Of a stretch of 64,000 nt of DNA, positions 34,296 to 42,355 are shown in pieces. The position numbers and the translations under genes are program-made. Source of the stretch: Advenella mimigardefordensis DPN7 (lineage in GTDB: Bacteria > Pseudomonadota > Gammaproteobacteria > Burkholderiales > Burkholderiaceae_B). A model generated the notes under the pieces. It searched no databases and had not been told where the DNA came from. It worked only from the letters and a program-made list of their open reading frames with translations. Numbering within the stretch: position 1 is the stretch's first letter; each line of letters opens with the position of its first letter. The stretch lies in assembly GCF_000521505.1 (NCBI RefSeq), contig NZ_CP003915.1, positions 3,658,001 through 3,722,000 of the forward strand, written 5' to 3'.

Positions 34296-36353
34296 TCACT
34301 CTTGAACTTGCTGGCGACGATTCATCCGATCCAGCTTGAGGATGAATTGGTAGGACATAATATTGCGAGCAACCCGATCAACGGACCCAGCATGCCCCGC
34401 ATCAGGTTCGGTAAACAGAAAGGTGCTATTTTCATTACATTTGTTATTACGTAACTGTCCAAGAAAATCGCGCGCCTCCCGGGATGGTGTCCTGGCATCA
34501 TGGGCGGCGGCGATCATCAGTATGGGCGGGTAACAAGTCGACGCCACTGTACGAGACGGGCTGTAGGAATCAATATAGGCAAGATCATCGCTATTGCCCG
34601 GCCTCCCCCATTCGGCTCGCTCCAATTCCCCAAAGCGGGGCTGATCCTGTGCCATCACACCTGAGACATCCAGAAACGGAACCTGCAAAATGACACCGGA
34701 ATAAAGGCTCGGCGCCTGAATCATACTGGCTGCCACCAGCAGTCCTCCCGCGCTCTCCCCCATTGCGTAGGTACGGTCGTATGCATGAAAGCGCCGCTGC
34801 AAATGGCGCGTTACATCGACAAAATCATTGAAACTGTTTTTCTTGTTTCTGCCTCGTCCCTGGGCATGCCATTCTTCGCCCAATTCACCGCCGCCCCGCA
34901 CATGAATCATGGCGTAGACGAACCCTCGGTCAAGCAGGCTTTTGTAGGACGTCCCGTATACCGGGGACAGGCTGAAACCGTAAGCGCCATACCCTGTCAC
35001 CAGCAACGGCGCGCCCGCCTCTGGCGTATCCGACGTGCGCCAGATCAGTGTCACGGGTATCTTCACCCCATCACGCACCGGTATATGCAAATACCGGGTC
35101 TGATATGCCTGTTGCTCTTTCGGCCAGTCGGTCAGCCACTGCTCCCTGGCCATATCAAACGACACACGCACAGGCGGCACGGTGGGCGAGGTATAGCCAA
35201 GAACAAGCACGTTACCGCTACTGCCTGTCGGCATCCAGACTTTATAACGATGATCCGGGAAAGGTACCTGCCGCACCCGCTGTCGATCGCCCTTATGCCA
35301 ATAGCGAAGCGCTGAAACGCCCTGCTCTTGTATCCGCAATATCACCCAGTCCCGCAACACCTGAAAACCTTCGACGTGCGCAGAAGCGTCTGGTGTATAT
35401 ATTTTTTTCCAGTAGCCACGTCGATCCTGTGCCAGATATAAAGCAAAACGACCATCCTGATTGGATCGCATATAAAAGCCGTCGGCCGCATGATCCACCA
35501 GATTATCAGCCTGAGGCTTAAGGCCATCCAGTGTCAGAAGAAAAGGCGTTGCCGAAGACAGATCAATCAACTTCACATCCGTACCGGCGCCGGTGTCCTC
35601 GGTTAGAATCAGATAACGCCCGGAGGAAGCGGCAGCGATGCTTAGCCCGCTCGCATGCGACACGGCCTGATACACTTGCCGTTCTGTCGCACCCACTGGC
35701 TGGCTCGTCGTCTCTGCGCCAGGCACCTGATGCCAGATCAGTGCAGACGCCCCTCCGTTTTGACCTGCCTGAATGTAATAGAAAGAACGCGAATCGCCCG
35801 CCCACACCAACTCGCCCACGCTTTGATGAGACGCCTGGTCGATCTGTCGGCCTGCCTCAATGTCCCATACCGATACCCGGTACAGATCATCATCAACAAA
35901 TGCTTCCGGCAAAAGTGCATAACGGTTGTCCGGACTGATAACCGGTGTGCGCATGACATAAAAGCTAGTCGTTAATGAAACCCCATTCTGCTGCTCACCC
36001 GTACCAGTCCGGGTGCGCGAGTCAATCACTGGCAACCAGTGTTTATGGCTGGCGTCGAAGCGTTCGATAGTGATGTGCCGCCCATGCCTCTGCTTGCGAT
36101 ATTCAATACCATTCACCGTCCAGGTCTCTGGTCTTTGGCCCTGCTGCCTGCGAGCGTGCATCTCCGCAGCCAGTTGGCGGCCTAATTGTTTTTCTGATGC
36201 CAGATAACGCTCAACCCGCTGGTTTTCTTCTCGTTGCTGAGCTGCAACCAATGAGGCCGCAGACTGTAGCAGCGCCTGATCGTCAGGTGAAAATGCGCCA
36301 CTCACCCCCAGTCCGACCACGCAACAAACGATGGCAAATAGAACGATACGCAT
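34296..36353 (-). CDS. Exported prolyl oligopeptidase-family (S9A) serine peptidase
   Basis: 685 residues. An N-terminal hydrophobic segment (about 3-20, ending VSGA) looks like a signal peptide or anchor, unusual for the mostly cytosolic S9A family. A beta-propeller occupies about 75-400 and an alpha/beta hydrolase about 420-680. Catalytic elements are GESAGG (nucleophile Ser, near 550), the Asp in AAHDARTPSREA and the His in DAGHAGSVDR. The pre-catalytic DRGFVYAMIHVRGGGELGEEWH is classical for oligopeptidase B and prolyl oligopeptidase. It lies between the ChaN-type and receptor genes, with a 6-nt gap upstream and a stop/start overlap downstream. It may therefore cut a peptide or a host haem protein fragment (inference). 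Confidence 0.92.
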   Translation of the reverse strand: MRIVLFAIVCCVVGLGVSGAFSPDDQALLQSAASLVAAQQREENQRVERYLASEKQLGRQLAAEMHARRQQGQRPETWTVNGIEYRKQRHGRHITIERFDASHKHWLPVIDSRTRTGTGEQQNGVSLTTSFYVMRTPVISPDNRYALLPEAFVDDDLYRVSVWDIEAGRQIDQASHQSVGELVWAGDSRSFYYIQAGQNGGASALIWHQVPGAETTSQPVGATERQVYQAVSHASGLSIAAASSGRYLILTEDTGAGTDVKLIDLSSATPFLLTLDGLKPQADNLVDHAADGFYMRSNQDGRFALYLAQDRRGYWKKIYTPDASAHVEGFQVLRDWVILRIQEQGVSALRYWHKGDRQRVRQVPFPDHRYKVWMPTGSSGNVLVLGYTSPTVPPVRVSFDMAREQWLTDWPKEQQAYQTRYLHIPVRDGVKIPVTLIWRTSDTPEAGAPLLVTGYGAYGFSLSPVYGTSYKSLLDRGFVYAMIHVRGGGELGEEWHAQGRGRNKKNSFNDFVDVTRHLQRRFHAYDRTYAMGESAGGLLVAASMIQAPSLYSGVILQVPFLDVSGVMAQDQPRFGELERAEWGRPGNSDDLAYIDSYSPSRTVASTCYPPILMIAAAHDARTPSREARDFLGQLRNNKCNENSTFLFTEPDAGHAGSVDRVARNIMSYQFILKLDRMNRRQQVQE

Positions 36354-36359
36354 GATTGA

Positions 36360-37259
36360 CTAGTTGATGACCCAGAAATAATCAGCCTGATCAGCATCAC
36401 GACCATCGAACGACGAGACCAGCATGATCGACACCACTTTGCGCTGACCGTAATCCTGCAAGTGCAGCGGCACGCCCAGCTTCTTGTTGACATGGACATT
36501 CCCAGCCAATAGAACCACCGGCTTGGCGTTTCTGACCAGCGATTCTGCCATCCGGCGGTCTTTGAATTGTTGTGCCTGAACGAGCGCCTGTACGGGTGTG
36601 TCAGACTCAAGGTGATGGCCACTGACCAACTGACTTAATGCCTCGTGCACCTCAGGCGCAGTGGATACCCGTCCCTTGAGGGGCTGCGCGCCTTTTGCAA
36701 TGATGGCCAATTCGGTCTGGTCCAAATTGGCGCCGATCATTGGGATCTGCTCGCGCAGCATCCACATCACCAGAGAACGATATTGCGCCCAATCCCAGGA
36801 TGCCGGCCATTCCAGGCCGGCTTTGATTACGCTCGCATCTGTTGCCGGATCACGCCTCAACTGTTCTTGCGCCGTGCGCTGGGCCTGGATAAAGGCCGCC
36901 TGCTTCGAACTGGGCAGCATTTCCAGTGCCACAGCACGAATCGCACGATGACGATGCAAGGCTTGCAGCAACGCCAGCTGGGCCTGATGATGGCGTACAT
37001 CATCATGTTTTTCCCCAATCAGAAGGACGTCATATGATTGCAGCGCATCTATCCATTGCGCAAAGGTTAAATGCTGCTGTTTTTTTGCACTATAGACTTG
37101 AGTGTGCCCAATTTCGAACGGGTCAGGGCTGACGCAGGCGGTCAGCAAGGCACCACATAACAGCGCCGAACACAAAACGTTGACTTTCTTTAAAACAAAC
37201 CACAGCACGATACAACTAGCCTTCTGCAACCCGATCAAATTCGTTGCAGAAAATAACAA
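36360..37259 (-). CDS. ChaN-family lipoprotein
   Basis: Up to 299 residues. The lipobox LLTAC puts the acylated Cys near residue 42, so the true start is probably internal. A GTG at 37208 giving a signal peptide of about 24 residues is more natural than the TTG at 37259. The ChaN/TIKI-type metal or haem-binding fold shows in LLIGEKHDDVRHH near 80, AVALEMLP near 110, and LLAGNVHVNKKLGVPLHL near 265. Campylobacter ChaN binds haem and is iron regulated; relatives sit in haem-uptake loci. First gene of the operon, directly behind a Fur-box-like site. Confidence 0.88.
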   Translation of the reverse strand: MLFSATNLIGLQKASCIVLWFVLKKVNVLCSALLCGALLTACVSPDPFEIGHTQVYSAKKQQHLTFAQWIDALQSYDVLLIGEKHDDVRHHQAQLALLQALHRHRAIRAVALEMLPSSKQAAFIQAQRTAQEQLRRDPATDASVIKAGLEWPASWDWAQYRSLVMWMLREQIPMIGANLDQTELAIIAKGAQPLKGRVSTAPEVHEALSQLVSGHHLESDTPVQALVQAQQFKDRRMAESLVRNAKPVVLLAGNVHVNKKLGVPLHLQDYGQRKVVSIMLVSSFDGRDADQADYFWVIN

Positions 37260-37266
37260 ATAGAAA

Positions 37267-37281
37267 TGAAAATAATTATCA
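37267..37281 (-). promoter_or_regulatory. Fur-box-like site upstream of the iron-uptake operon
   Basis: On the minus strand the site reads TGATAATTATTTTCA. It matches the 7-1-7 Fur pattern TGATAATnATTATCA with a single mismatch, in an AT-rich stretch 8 bases (or about 60, if the GTG start is used) upstream of the ChaN-type gene. Fur repression under iron sufficiency is therefore expected. The rest of 37282-37495 is AT-rich non-coding DNA separating this operon from the CPBP gene. Confidence 0.65.
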
Positions 37282-37495
37282 ATTATCTTCTAGTTATTAA
37301 AATTAATAAATATCTAAACTGTGCTATCGCTTTAAAATTAACAATAATTAACTTTGTCTGACTTTAATACGAAACTAAATAGCGAGGGCCATCATTCTGT
37401 ATTTTTAGTCAAAGATATCCGAGCAACCTTCTTGGTGTGTATATGCAAGCAGTCTTGCATAGCGCTGTCGCAGGTGCAGGCGCAGGAACCGCAGC

Positions 37496-38236
37496 CTACC
37501 GCCCCTGCAACATCAACCAAATCAGCAGCAACGGCCCGCCGTTGAACATCATGTGCATCAGGATGGACGTGCCAATCCCTGCGCGAACCCGCATCCAGGC
37601 GAGCACCAGCCCGGTCATCCATTGCGGCATGACCATGATCGGGTACATCCACAACGGCGTTTCGTTCAGTTTGAAATTGTTCAGATGCACAAAGGCAAAC
37701 ACCAGCACCGACGCATGAAAAATCCACGGAAACCATTGCACATAGTATCTGCGTATGCGCCATGGCAGCGCTTCGTCATTACCAGTCAGCCCCCGAAACC
37801 TGAGCGTGGCCAGCAATGCCAGCACCAGAATGTATGCCCCGACACTGAGCCATGACGGTCCTGAAAACACCACCATCGCCATCACCGGTATCACCCACAG
37901 AATAGCGCGAGGATAGCGCAGGCTATAACGAAACAGCATTTCTTCGACCAGCGGCGCCCATAGTACTGCCATCATCCAGGGAATATTATCCGGGTCCAGC
38001 CGGTGCTGCGCACCGCCGCTTTCTGCCGCACTCAGGGCCAATGGCGCCAGAACGAACAGATTCACAAACCATAACAGCGCCACCCAGGACAGCATGCGGG
38101 CGAAACGGACATTGGGATACCAGTCTCGCCACCATCCCGAGCCACCACCCCGCTGGGCGATGCGAGGCGTAAAGCGTGGCCTGCGTACAAACCGCAGGAA
38201 CCGCTTGAGATCAGCCCCGAAGGTTCCGGTACTCAT
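37496..38236 (-). CDS. CPBP-family intramembrane glutamic endopeptidase
   Basis: 246 residues with about six hydrophobic helices between residues 45 and 240. The three CPBP/Abi motifs are present: the paired glutamates in [13 protein letters not shown] near 97, FAFVHLNNF near 185 and the last histidine in SILMHMMFN near 228. Such membrane proteases cut prenylated or peptide substrates; the substrate here is unknown. The start overlaps the pth stop (ATGA), so the two are cotranscribed. Confidence 0.88.
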   Translation of the reverse strand: MSTGTFGADLKRFLRFVRRPRFTPRIAQRGGGSGWWRDWYPNVRFARMLSWVALLWFVNLFVLAPLALSAAESGGAQHRLDPDNIPWMMAVLWAPLVEEMLFRYSLRYPRAILWVIPVMAMVVFSGPSWLSVGAYILVLALLATLRFRGLTGNDEALPWRIRRYYVQWFPWIFHASVLVFAFVHLNNFKLNETPLWMYPIMVMPQWMTGLVLAWMRVRAGIGTSILMHMMFNGGPLLLIWLMLQGR

Positions 38237-38838
38237 GTGCGTGCCTCGCGCGCAGCGGCAAGACGCCGGGAGGCGGCAGCAAAGTCGCCATCCAGCAGCG
38301 GCCCGAGCACCTGTCTGGCACTGTTGATTTCATTGTCGATAAGCGGCATGTCATCTTTGGCCGGCATGGATAGTACGTAATCGGCCACGCCCTGAGCCAT
38401 ACCTCGGCTTCGCGGATGGCCGATGCCCAGCCGCATGCGCCAGTAGTCGGCCGTGCCCAACGCAGACTGAATGTCACGCAACCCGTTATGACCGGCATGA
38501 CCGCCGCCTTTTTTCAATTTGACATCACCGGGCTGCAGATCCAGTTCGTCATGCAGCACCAGCACCTGAGCGGGTTCGATTTTGAAGAATCGCGCCACCG
38601 CGCCCACAGACTGGCCTGAGCGGTTCATGTAGGTGGCAGGTTTGAGCAGATAGACGGCCTCGCCGTCGTGACGCGCACGCGCCAGTTGTCCGAAAAAGCC
38701 GGTTTCCAGTGTGAACTGGGTTTTCAGATCGTCGGCATAGTGATCGGCAAGCCAGAACCCCGCATTGTGACGCGTGGCTTCATACTGCTGGCCAGGATTT
38801 CCCAGCCCGACAATCAGACGGATAGGCAACGAAGCCAT
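38233..38838 (-). CDS. pth: Peptidyl-tRNA hydrolase
   Basis: 201 residues. Pth releases peptides from peptidyl-tRNA that drops off the ribosome. Motifs are [21 protein letters not shown] at the N-terminus, with the catalytic His, [14 protein letters not shown] [12 protein letters not shown] near 60, and [27 protein letters not shown] near 90-115. The ATG at 38836-38838 has AGGGA about nine bases upstream; codons further upstream lie in the terminator hairpin. It is downstream of rplY, the usual neighbour. Confidence 0.97.
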   Translation of the reverse strand: MASLPIRLIVGLGNPGQQYEATRHNAGFWLADHYADDLKTQFTLETGFFGQLARARHDGEAVYLLKPATYMNRSGQSVGAVARFFKIEPAQVLVLHDELDLQPGDVKLKKGGGHAGHNGLRDIQSALGTADYWRMRLGIGHPRSRGMAQGVADYVLSMPAKDDMPLIDNEINSARQVLGPLLDGDFAAASRRLAAAREART

Positions 38839-38860
38839 TACACAATTTCCCTGCAGTTTA

Positions 38861-38898
38861 CGAAACAAACCCCCGAAATGCGAATGCACTGCGGGGGT
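38861..38898 (-). terminator. Probable terminator between rplY and pth
   Basis: ACCCCCG (38869-38875) pairs with CGGGGGT (38892-38898) across a 16-base loop. On the minus strand it is followed by TTGTTTCG. It ends only about 25 bases upstream of the pth start codon, so it must be partial or pth must have its own start site. Confidence 0.45.
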
Positions 38899-38973
38899 GT
38901 ACCAACTTCATGGCCTGACCGGCAAGGCCGGCCCGCGTTACCCCGCCATCAGGCAAGGTAACACATTCGAGAC

Positions 38974-39618
38974 TTACTTAGCGTCGTCTTCGGCAGGCTT
39001 GTCAGATTTTTCTGCTTCGGCGGCGCCATCAGCTTCAGCGGCGTCGTCTTCAGCAGTCTCTGCAATAACCGTTGCGGTTGCCAGCACAGGACTTTCTTCG
39101 CCCACACCAACGAATTCAACACCGGCTGGCGCTTTAACGTCAGACAGGTGAACAACTTCATTCGCCTGCAGATTGCCCAGATCTACTTCGATGAACTGTG
39201 GCAGGTCTTTAGGCAGGCAGGTGATCTCGATGTCGTTCAGCACGTGCGAAATGGTTGCGCCTTGCTGTTTAACGGCAGGAGATTCGTCACCGTTGATAAA
39301 GTGGAAAGGAATGCGGGTTGTCAGTGCTTCGTTGGCATTGACACGCTGAAAATCCACGTGCAGCACTTGGGGTTTGTAAGCATGCCATTGTACGGCGCGT
39401 AACAGAACGTTCTGTTTTTTGCCGTCGAGCATCATGTCCAGTACGGACGTGTGGAATGGCTCTTTACGCAGTGCGTGGAAGATTTCATTGTGGTCAAGTT
39501 CGATGCTTTGCGCTTCGCCTTTTCCACCATAAACAATGGCCGGTACACGGCCGGCGCGACGCAGGCGGCGGCTCGCACTCGATCCCTGAACGCTACGCGT
39601 GGTGGCTTCAAATTTCAT
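38974..39618 (-). CDS. rplY: 50S ribosomal protein L25/general stress protein Ctc
   Basis: 214 residues, the long CTC form. The N-terminal L25 domain (about 1-95) binds 5S rRNA, with SSASRRLRRAGRVPAIVYGG at the beginning. The TL5-type C-terminal domain (about 100-185) has NGDESPAVKQQGA and LPQFIEVDLGNLQANEVVHLSD. The tail after 190 is Ala/Glu/Asp-rich. The ATG at 39616-39618 has GGAG six bases upstream. prs-rplY-pth is a standard order in Betaproteobacteria and Gammaproteobacteria. Confidence 0.97.
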   Translation of the reverse strand: MKFEATTRSVQGSSASRRLRRAGRVPAIVYGGKGEAQSIELDHNEIFHALRKEPFHTSVLDMMLDGKKQNVLLRAVQWHAYKPQVLHVDFQRVNANEALTTRIPFHFINGDESPAVKQQGATISHVLNDIEITCLPKDLPQFIEVDLGNLQANEVVHLSDVKAPAGVEFVGVGEESPVLATATVIAETAEDDAAEADGAAEAEKSDKPAEDDAK

Positions 39619-39657
39619 GGAGAACTCCAAATAAACAATACCGTTGACGGTATTTTC

Positions 39658-39684
39658 AAAAAGGCTGAACCGGCTGGTTCAGCC
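39658..39684 (-). terminator. Rho-independent terminator downstream of prs
   Basis: A perfect 9-bp stem, GGCTGAACC (39663-39671) with GGTTCAGCC (39676-39684), and a four-base loop. On the minus strand it is followed by five T. It lies 38 bases after the prs stop and 40 bases before the rplY start. Confidence 0.85.
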
Positions 39685-39722
39685 ACCCGACCCGTTGCCG
39701 CGACCAGCAACGGATCAAATAC

Positions 39723-40673
39723 TTATTCTACAAACAGTGAACTAACCGATTCTGCATGGGAAATGCGCAGAATGGTTTCACCCAGCAGTGATGCACTGGA
39801 AAGCTGACGGATACGCGCGCAATCGGCGGCTTCCTGAGACAGCGGAATGGTGTCGGTCACAACCAGCTCGTCCAGCTCGGACTCGGCAATACGGCCCACC
39901 GCGCCGCCAGACAGCACAGCGTGCGTACAATAGGCGTAAACGGCGCCGGCACCACGCTCTTTAAGCGCAGCTGCGGCCTTGCACAAGGTACCGGCAGTGT
40001 CGACCATGTCATCCATAATGATACAGGTACGACCATCAACCTCACCGATGATATTCATCACCTCGGATACATTGGCGCGCGGGCGACGCTTGTCGATAAT
40101 CGCCAGGTCTGCTTCCAGCTGTTTGGCCAGTGCGCGGGCACGAACCACACCACCAATGTCGGGGGACACAACCACCAGATCCTTGAAGTTGCGCTGACCG
40201 ATATCGGCCAGCAGCACGGGAGAGGCGTAAATGTTGTCTACGGGAATATCAAAAAAGCCCTGGATCTGATCTGCATGCAGGTCCATGGTCAGCAGGCGGT
40301 CAACGCCCACACTTTGCAGCATATTGGCAACGACTTTTGCCGTGATGGCTACACGGGCCGAGCGCGGCCGGCGATCCTGCCGGGCGTAACCGAAATACGG
40401 GATGGCGGCGGTGATCCGGCCGGCAGAGGCACGGCGCAGTGCATCGACCATCGTCATGATTTCCATGAGATTATCGTTGGTTGGCGCGCAGGTGGGCTGC
40501 AACACGAATACATCGCGGCCCCGCACGTTTTCCAGGATTTCCACCATAACTTCACCGTCAGAAAAACGACCAACGGTCATTTTACCTAGCGACATGTCCA
40601 AATGATTAACGACGTCTACGGCAAGCCTTGGATTGGCAGTGCCGGTAAAAATCATGAAATTAGTATTGGTCAT
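39723..40673 (-). CDS. prs: Ribose-phosphate pyrophosphokinase
   Basis: 316 residues. Makes PRPP from ribose 5-phosphate and ATP for nucleotide, His and Trp synthesis. Motifs are [13 protein letters not shown] near the N-terminus, [11 protein letters not shown] near 95 (ATP site), [15 protein letters not shown] near 130, [17 protein letters not shown] and the PRPP loop [14 protein letters not shown] near 220. The ATG at 40671-40673 is the start; the TTG/ATG codons further up lie in the terminator hairpin of the tRNA. The Shine-Dalgarno is weak. Confidence 0.98.
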   Translation of the reverse strand: MTNTNFMIFTGTANPRLAVDVVNHLDMSLGKMTVGRFSDGEVMVEILENVRGRDVFVLQPTCAPTNDNLMEIMTMVDALRRASAGRITAAIPYFGYARQDRRPRSARVAITAKVVANMLQSVGVDRLLTMDLHADQIQGFFDIPVDNIYASPVLLADIGQRNFKDLVVVSPDIGGVVRARALAKQLEADLAIIDKRRPRANVSEVMNIIGEVDGRTCIIMDDMVDTAGTLCKAAAALKERGAGAVYAYCTHAVLSGGAVGRIAESELDELVVTDTIPLSQEAADCARIRQLSSASLLGETILRISHAESVSSLFVE

Positions 40674-40696
40674 GATGACTGGAATCGGTGAAGTGA

Positions 40697-40748
40697 ATAA
40701 AAAAACCGTGATAAGCACATACCGGTTTATAGCGGCTTATTCACGGTT
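40697..40748 (-). terminator. Rho-independent terminator downstream of tRNA-Gln
   Basis: AACCGTGATAAGC (40704-40716) pairs with GCTTATTCACGGTT (40735-40748) with one bulged base. The minus strand continues in seven or more T. It lies about 20 bases beyond the tRNA and its T-run ends only 24 bases before the prs start codon. Confidence 0.85.
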
Positions 40749-40769
40749 TCCGCACATGCAGTACGAATT

Positions 40770-40846
40770 TGGCTGGGGCGGAAGGATTCGAACCTTCGCA
40801 TGCTGGAATCAAAATCCAGTGCCTTAACCAGCTTGGCGACGCCCCA
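40770..40846 (-). tRNA. tRNA-Gln (anticodon TTG)
   Basis: 77 bases including an encoded CCA. The acceptor stem TGGGGCG pairs with CGCCCCA, followed by discriminator G and CCA. The anticodon arm CTGGA/TCCAG encloses a loop with TTG, and the T arm reads GAAGG-TTCGAAT-CCTTC. It lies 4 bases after the ispE stop codon, the conserved ispE-tRNA-Gln-prs arrangement. Confidence 0.97.
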
Positions 40847-40850
40847 AATT

Positions 40851-41747
40851 CTATATCCAATTATACAGTGGATGACGGTTCATGCCCTGACAGACAACAA
40901 CCTGTCTTATCCACTGGCTTGCCTCTGGATGGGAAGCAAGCGCAGATTCTACACGATGCCTGCATGCCTGTGCCTGATTAACGGTATCAAACGGCACAAA
41001 AAAACATGCCCCCGATCCTGTCATTCTGGCCTGTAACCCCAAAGACTCAAGCCAGCCAACAATAAGCGATAGCGGTTTGAAAAGGGCACATGCTGCTGCC
41101 TGTAGATCATTTTTACCGAACTGATGAATATCATGTCCAGCAAAGTCGTGCATTATGATGGATTTTGTGTCTCTTGTCAAATCCGAATACGCAAAAACTG
41201 TTGCAGTTGCGACACTGATTGTCGGTACAAATACCAAGTAAGCCTGCTGAGGCACCGGACAGGCCTGCAGCGCCTCGCCCACGCCCTGGGCAAAAGCCGA
41301 TTCGCCAAAAATAAAAACCGGCACATCGGCACCCAGTGTCAGGCCCAGCGCCTGCAGCGCTTCCCTGGATAAGCCACAATCCCACAGACGATTCAGAGCA
41401 ATCAGTGTGCTGGCCGCATCGCTGGAGCCGCCCCCCAGGCCGCCACCGGCAGGAATCTGTTTGTCAACATCAATCGTGACACCAGCCTTCGCGCCGGACG
41501 CCGGCCCGGCCTGCTGCTGCAGCAGCCGCGCCGCCCGCACAATCAGATCATCGTCATGGGGTACGCCGGGGACGTCGGTGGCACGCACAATACGCCCATC
41601 ATCGCGCAAGGTGAAATGCAGCCGGTCGGCCAGATCAATAAAAGTAAAAACCGTTTGCAGCAGATGATAGCCATCAGCACGCCTGCCGGTGACGTGCAGA
41701 AACAGGTTCAGCTTGGCCGGCGCCGGCACATCCTGCAAAAACTTCAT
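40851..41747 (-). CDS. ispE: 4-diphosphocytidyl-2-C-methyl-D-erythritol kinase
   Basis: 298 residues. A GHMP kinase of the MEP isoprenoid pathway. It begins PAPAKLNLFLHVTGRRADGYHLLQ and has the ATP-binding KQIPAGGGLGGGSSDAASTLIALNRLW near residue 98, then GADVPVF, and LQARMTGSGACFFVPF in the third motif. Its ATG overlaps the lolB stop (ATGA). Together with lolB and the TPR gene it forms a tightly packed operon that ends in tRNA-Gln. Confidence 0.97.
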   Translation of the reverse strand: MKFLQDVPAPAKLNLFLHVTGRRADGYHLLQTVFTFIDLADRLHFTLRDDGRIVRATDVPGVPHDDDLIVRAARLLQQQAGPASGAKAGVTIDVDKQIPAGGGLGGGSSDAASTLIALNRLWDCGLSREALQALGLTLGADVPVFIFGESAFAQGVGEALQACPVPQQAYLVFVPTISVATATVFAYSDLTRDTKSIIMHDFAGHDIHQFGKNDLQAAACALFKPLSLIVGWLESLGLQARMTGSGACFFVPFDTVNQAQACRHRVESALASHPEASQWIRQVVVCQGMNRHPLYNWI

Positions 41748-42355
41748 TCGCTCTCGGTCACAACACGCACGGTAATGCGGTCGCCCGCCATGGTGCGCTC
41801 AAAATTCAAACGGGTGGGCCCCTTGCTGTCAAAATCGGACATATTCACACGCCAGCCGGCCTCATCAAATGCCTGAGCTGTCCCGGCCTGCCCTGCCGTG
41901 TGCTGACTGCCCTGAGCACCGCTTTGCCCATTGCGCTGACCTTTGAGCCAGTTGCGCATACCGCTGACCGGAATCGGACTGCCCAGCACCTCGGCGACCA
42001 GAGCGTCGGGATCACTGGCGACTGTACGCTCGCCGTTGGAGCGTGTGAGCACCGCCTGATTCTCGGCCACGACCACGCGCGCCAGCGTGGAGCCCAGCGG
42101 ATTGGTCAGGTCCAGTGTGAGTACCGAGCCGGTATCCAGCCAGGTAAAGCCGCCCTGCACCGAATCCCGATTACGCTCCGCGCTGCGATCGTAAACCGTC
42201 AGGGCAAAGCGGCCAGCACGCTCGAACGCACCATCAGCAGTGGCGGTCTGCGAAGCCGGCTGGCGGCTGGGCACGGTCGAACATGCGGCGAGCGTGGCGG
42301 CCACCAGACAGATGGCGGTTAATCGGGCATAGCGGGGTATAGCACGTACATTCAT
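41744..42355 (-). CDS. lolB: Outer-membrane lipoprotein LolB
   Basis: 203 residues. LolB receives lipoproteins from LolA and inserts them into the outer membrane. A signal peptide with lipobox LAAC gives Cys at residue 25. The fold shows GRFALTVYDRSAERNRDSVQGGFTWLDTG near 45-75 and LDLTNPLGSTLARV, and the late GWRVNMSDFD. An unusual stretch rich in Gln, Gly, Ser and Ala (about 145-162) interrupts the C-terminal half. Overlaps both neighbours by ATGA junctions. Confidence 0.92.
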   Translation of the reverse strand: MNVRAIPRYARLTAICLVAATLAACSTVPSRQPASQTATADGAFERAGRFALTVYDRSAERNRDSVQGGFTWLDTGSVLTLDLTNPLGSTLARVVVAENQAVLTRSNGERTVASDPDALVAEVLGSPIPVSGMRNWLKGQRNGQSGAQGSQHTAGQAGTAQAFDEAGWRVNMSDFDSKGPTRLNFERTMAGDRITVRVVTESE

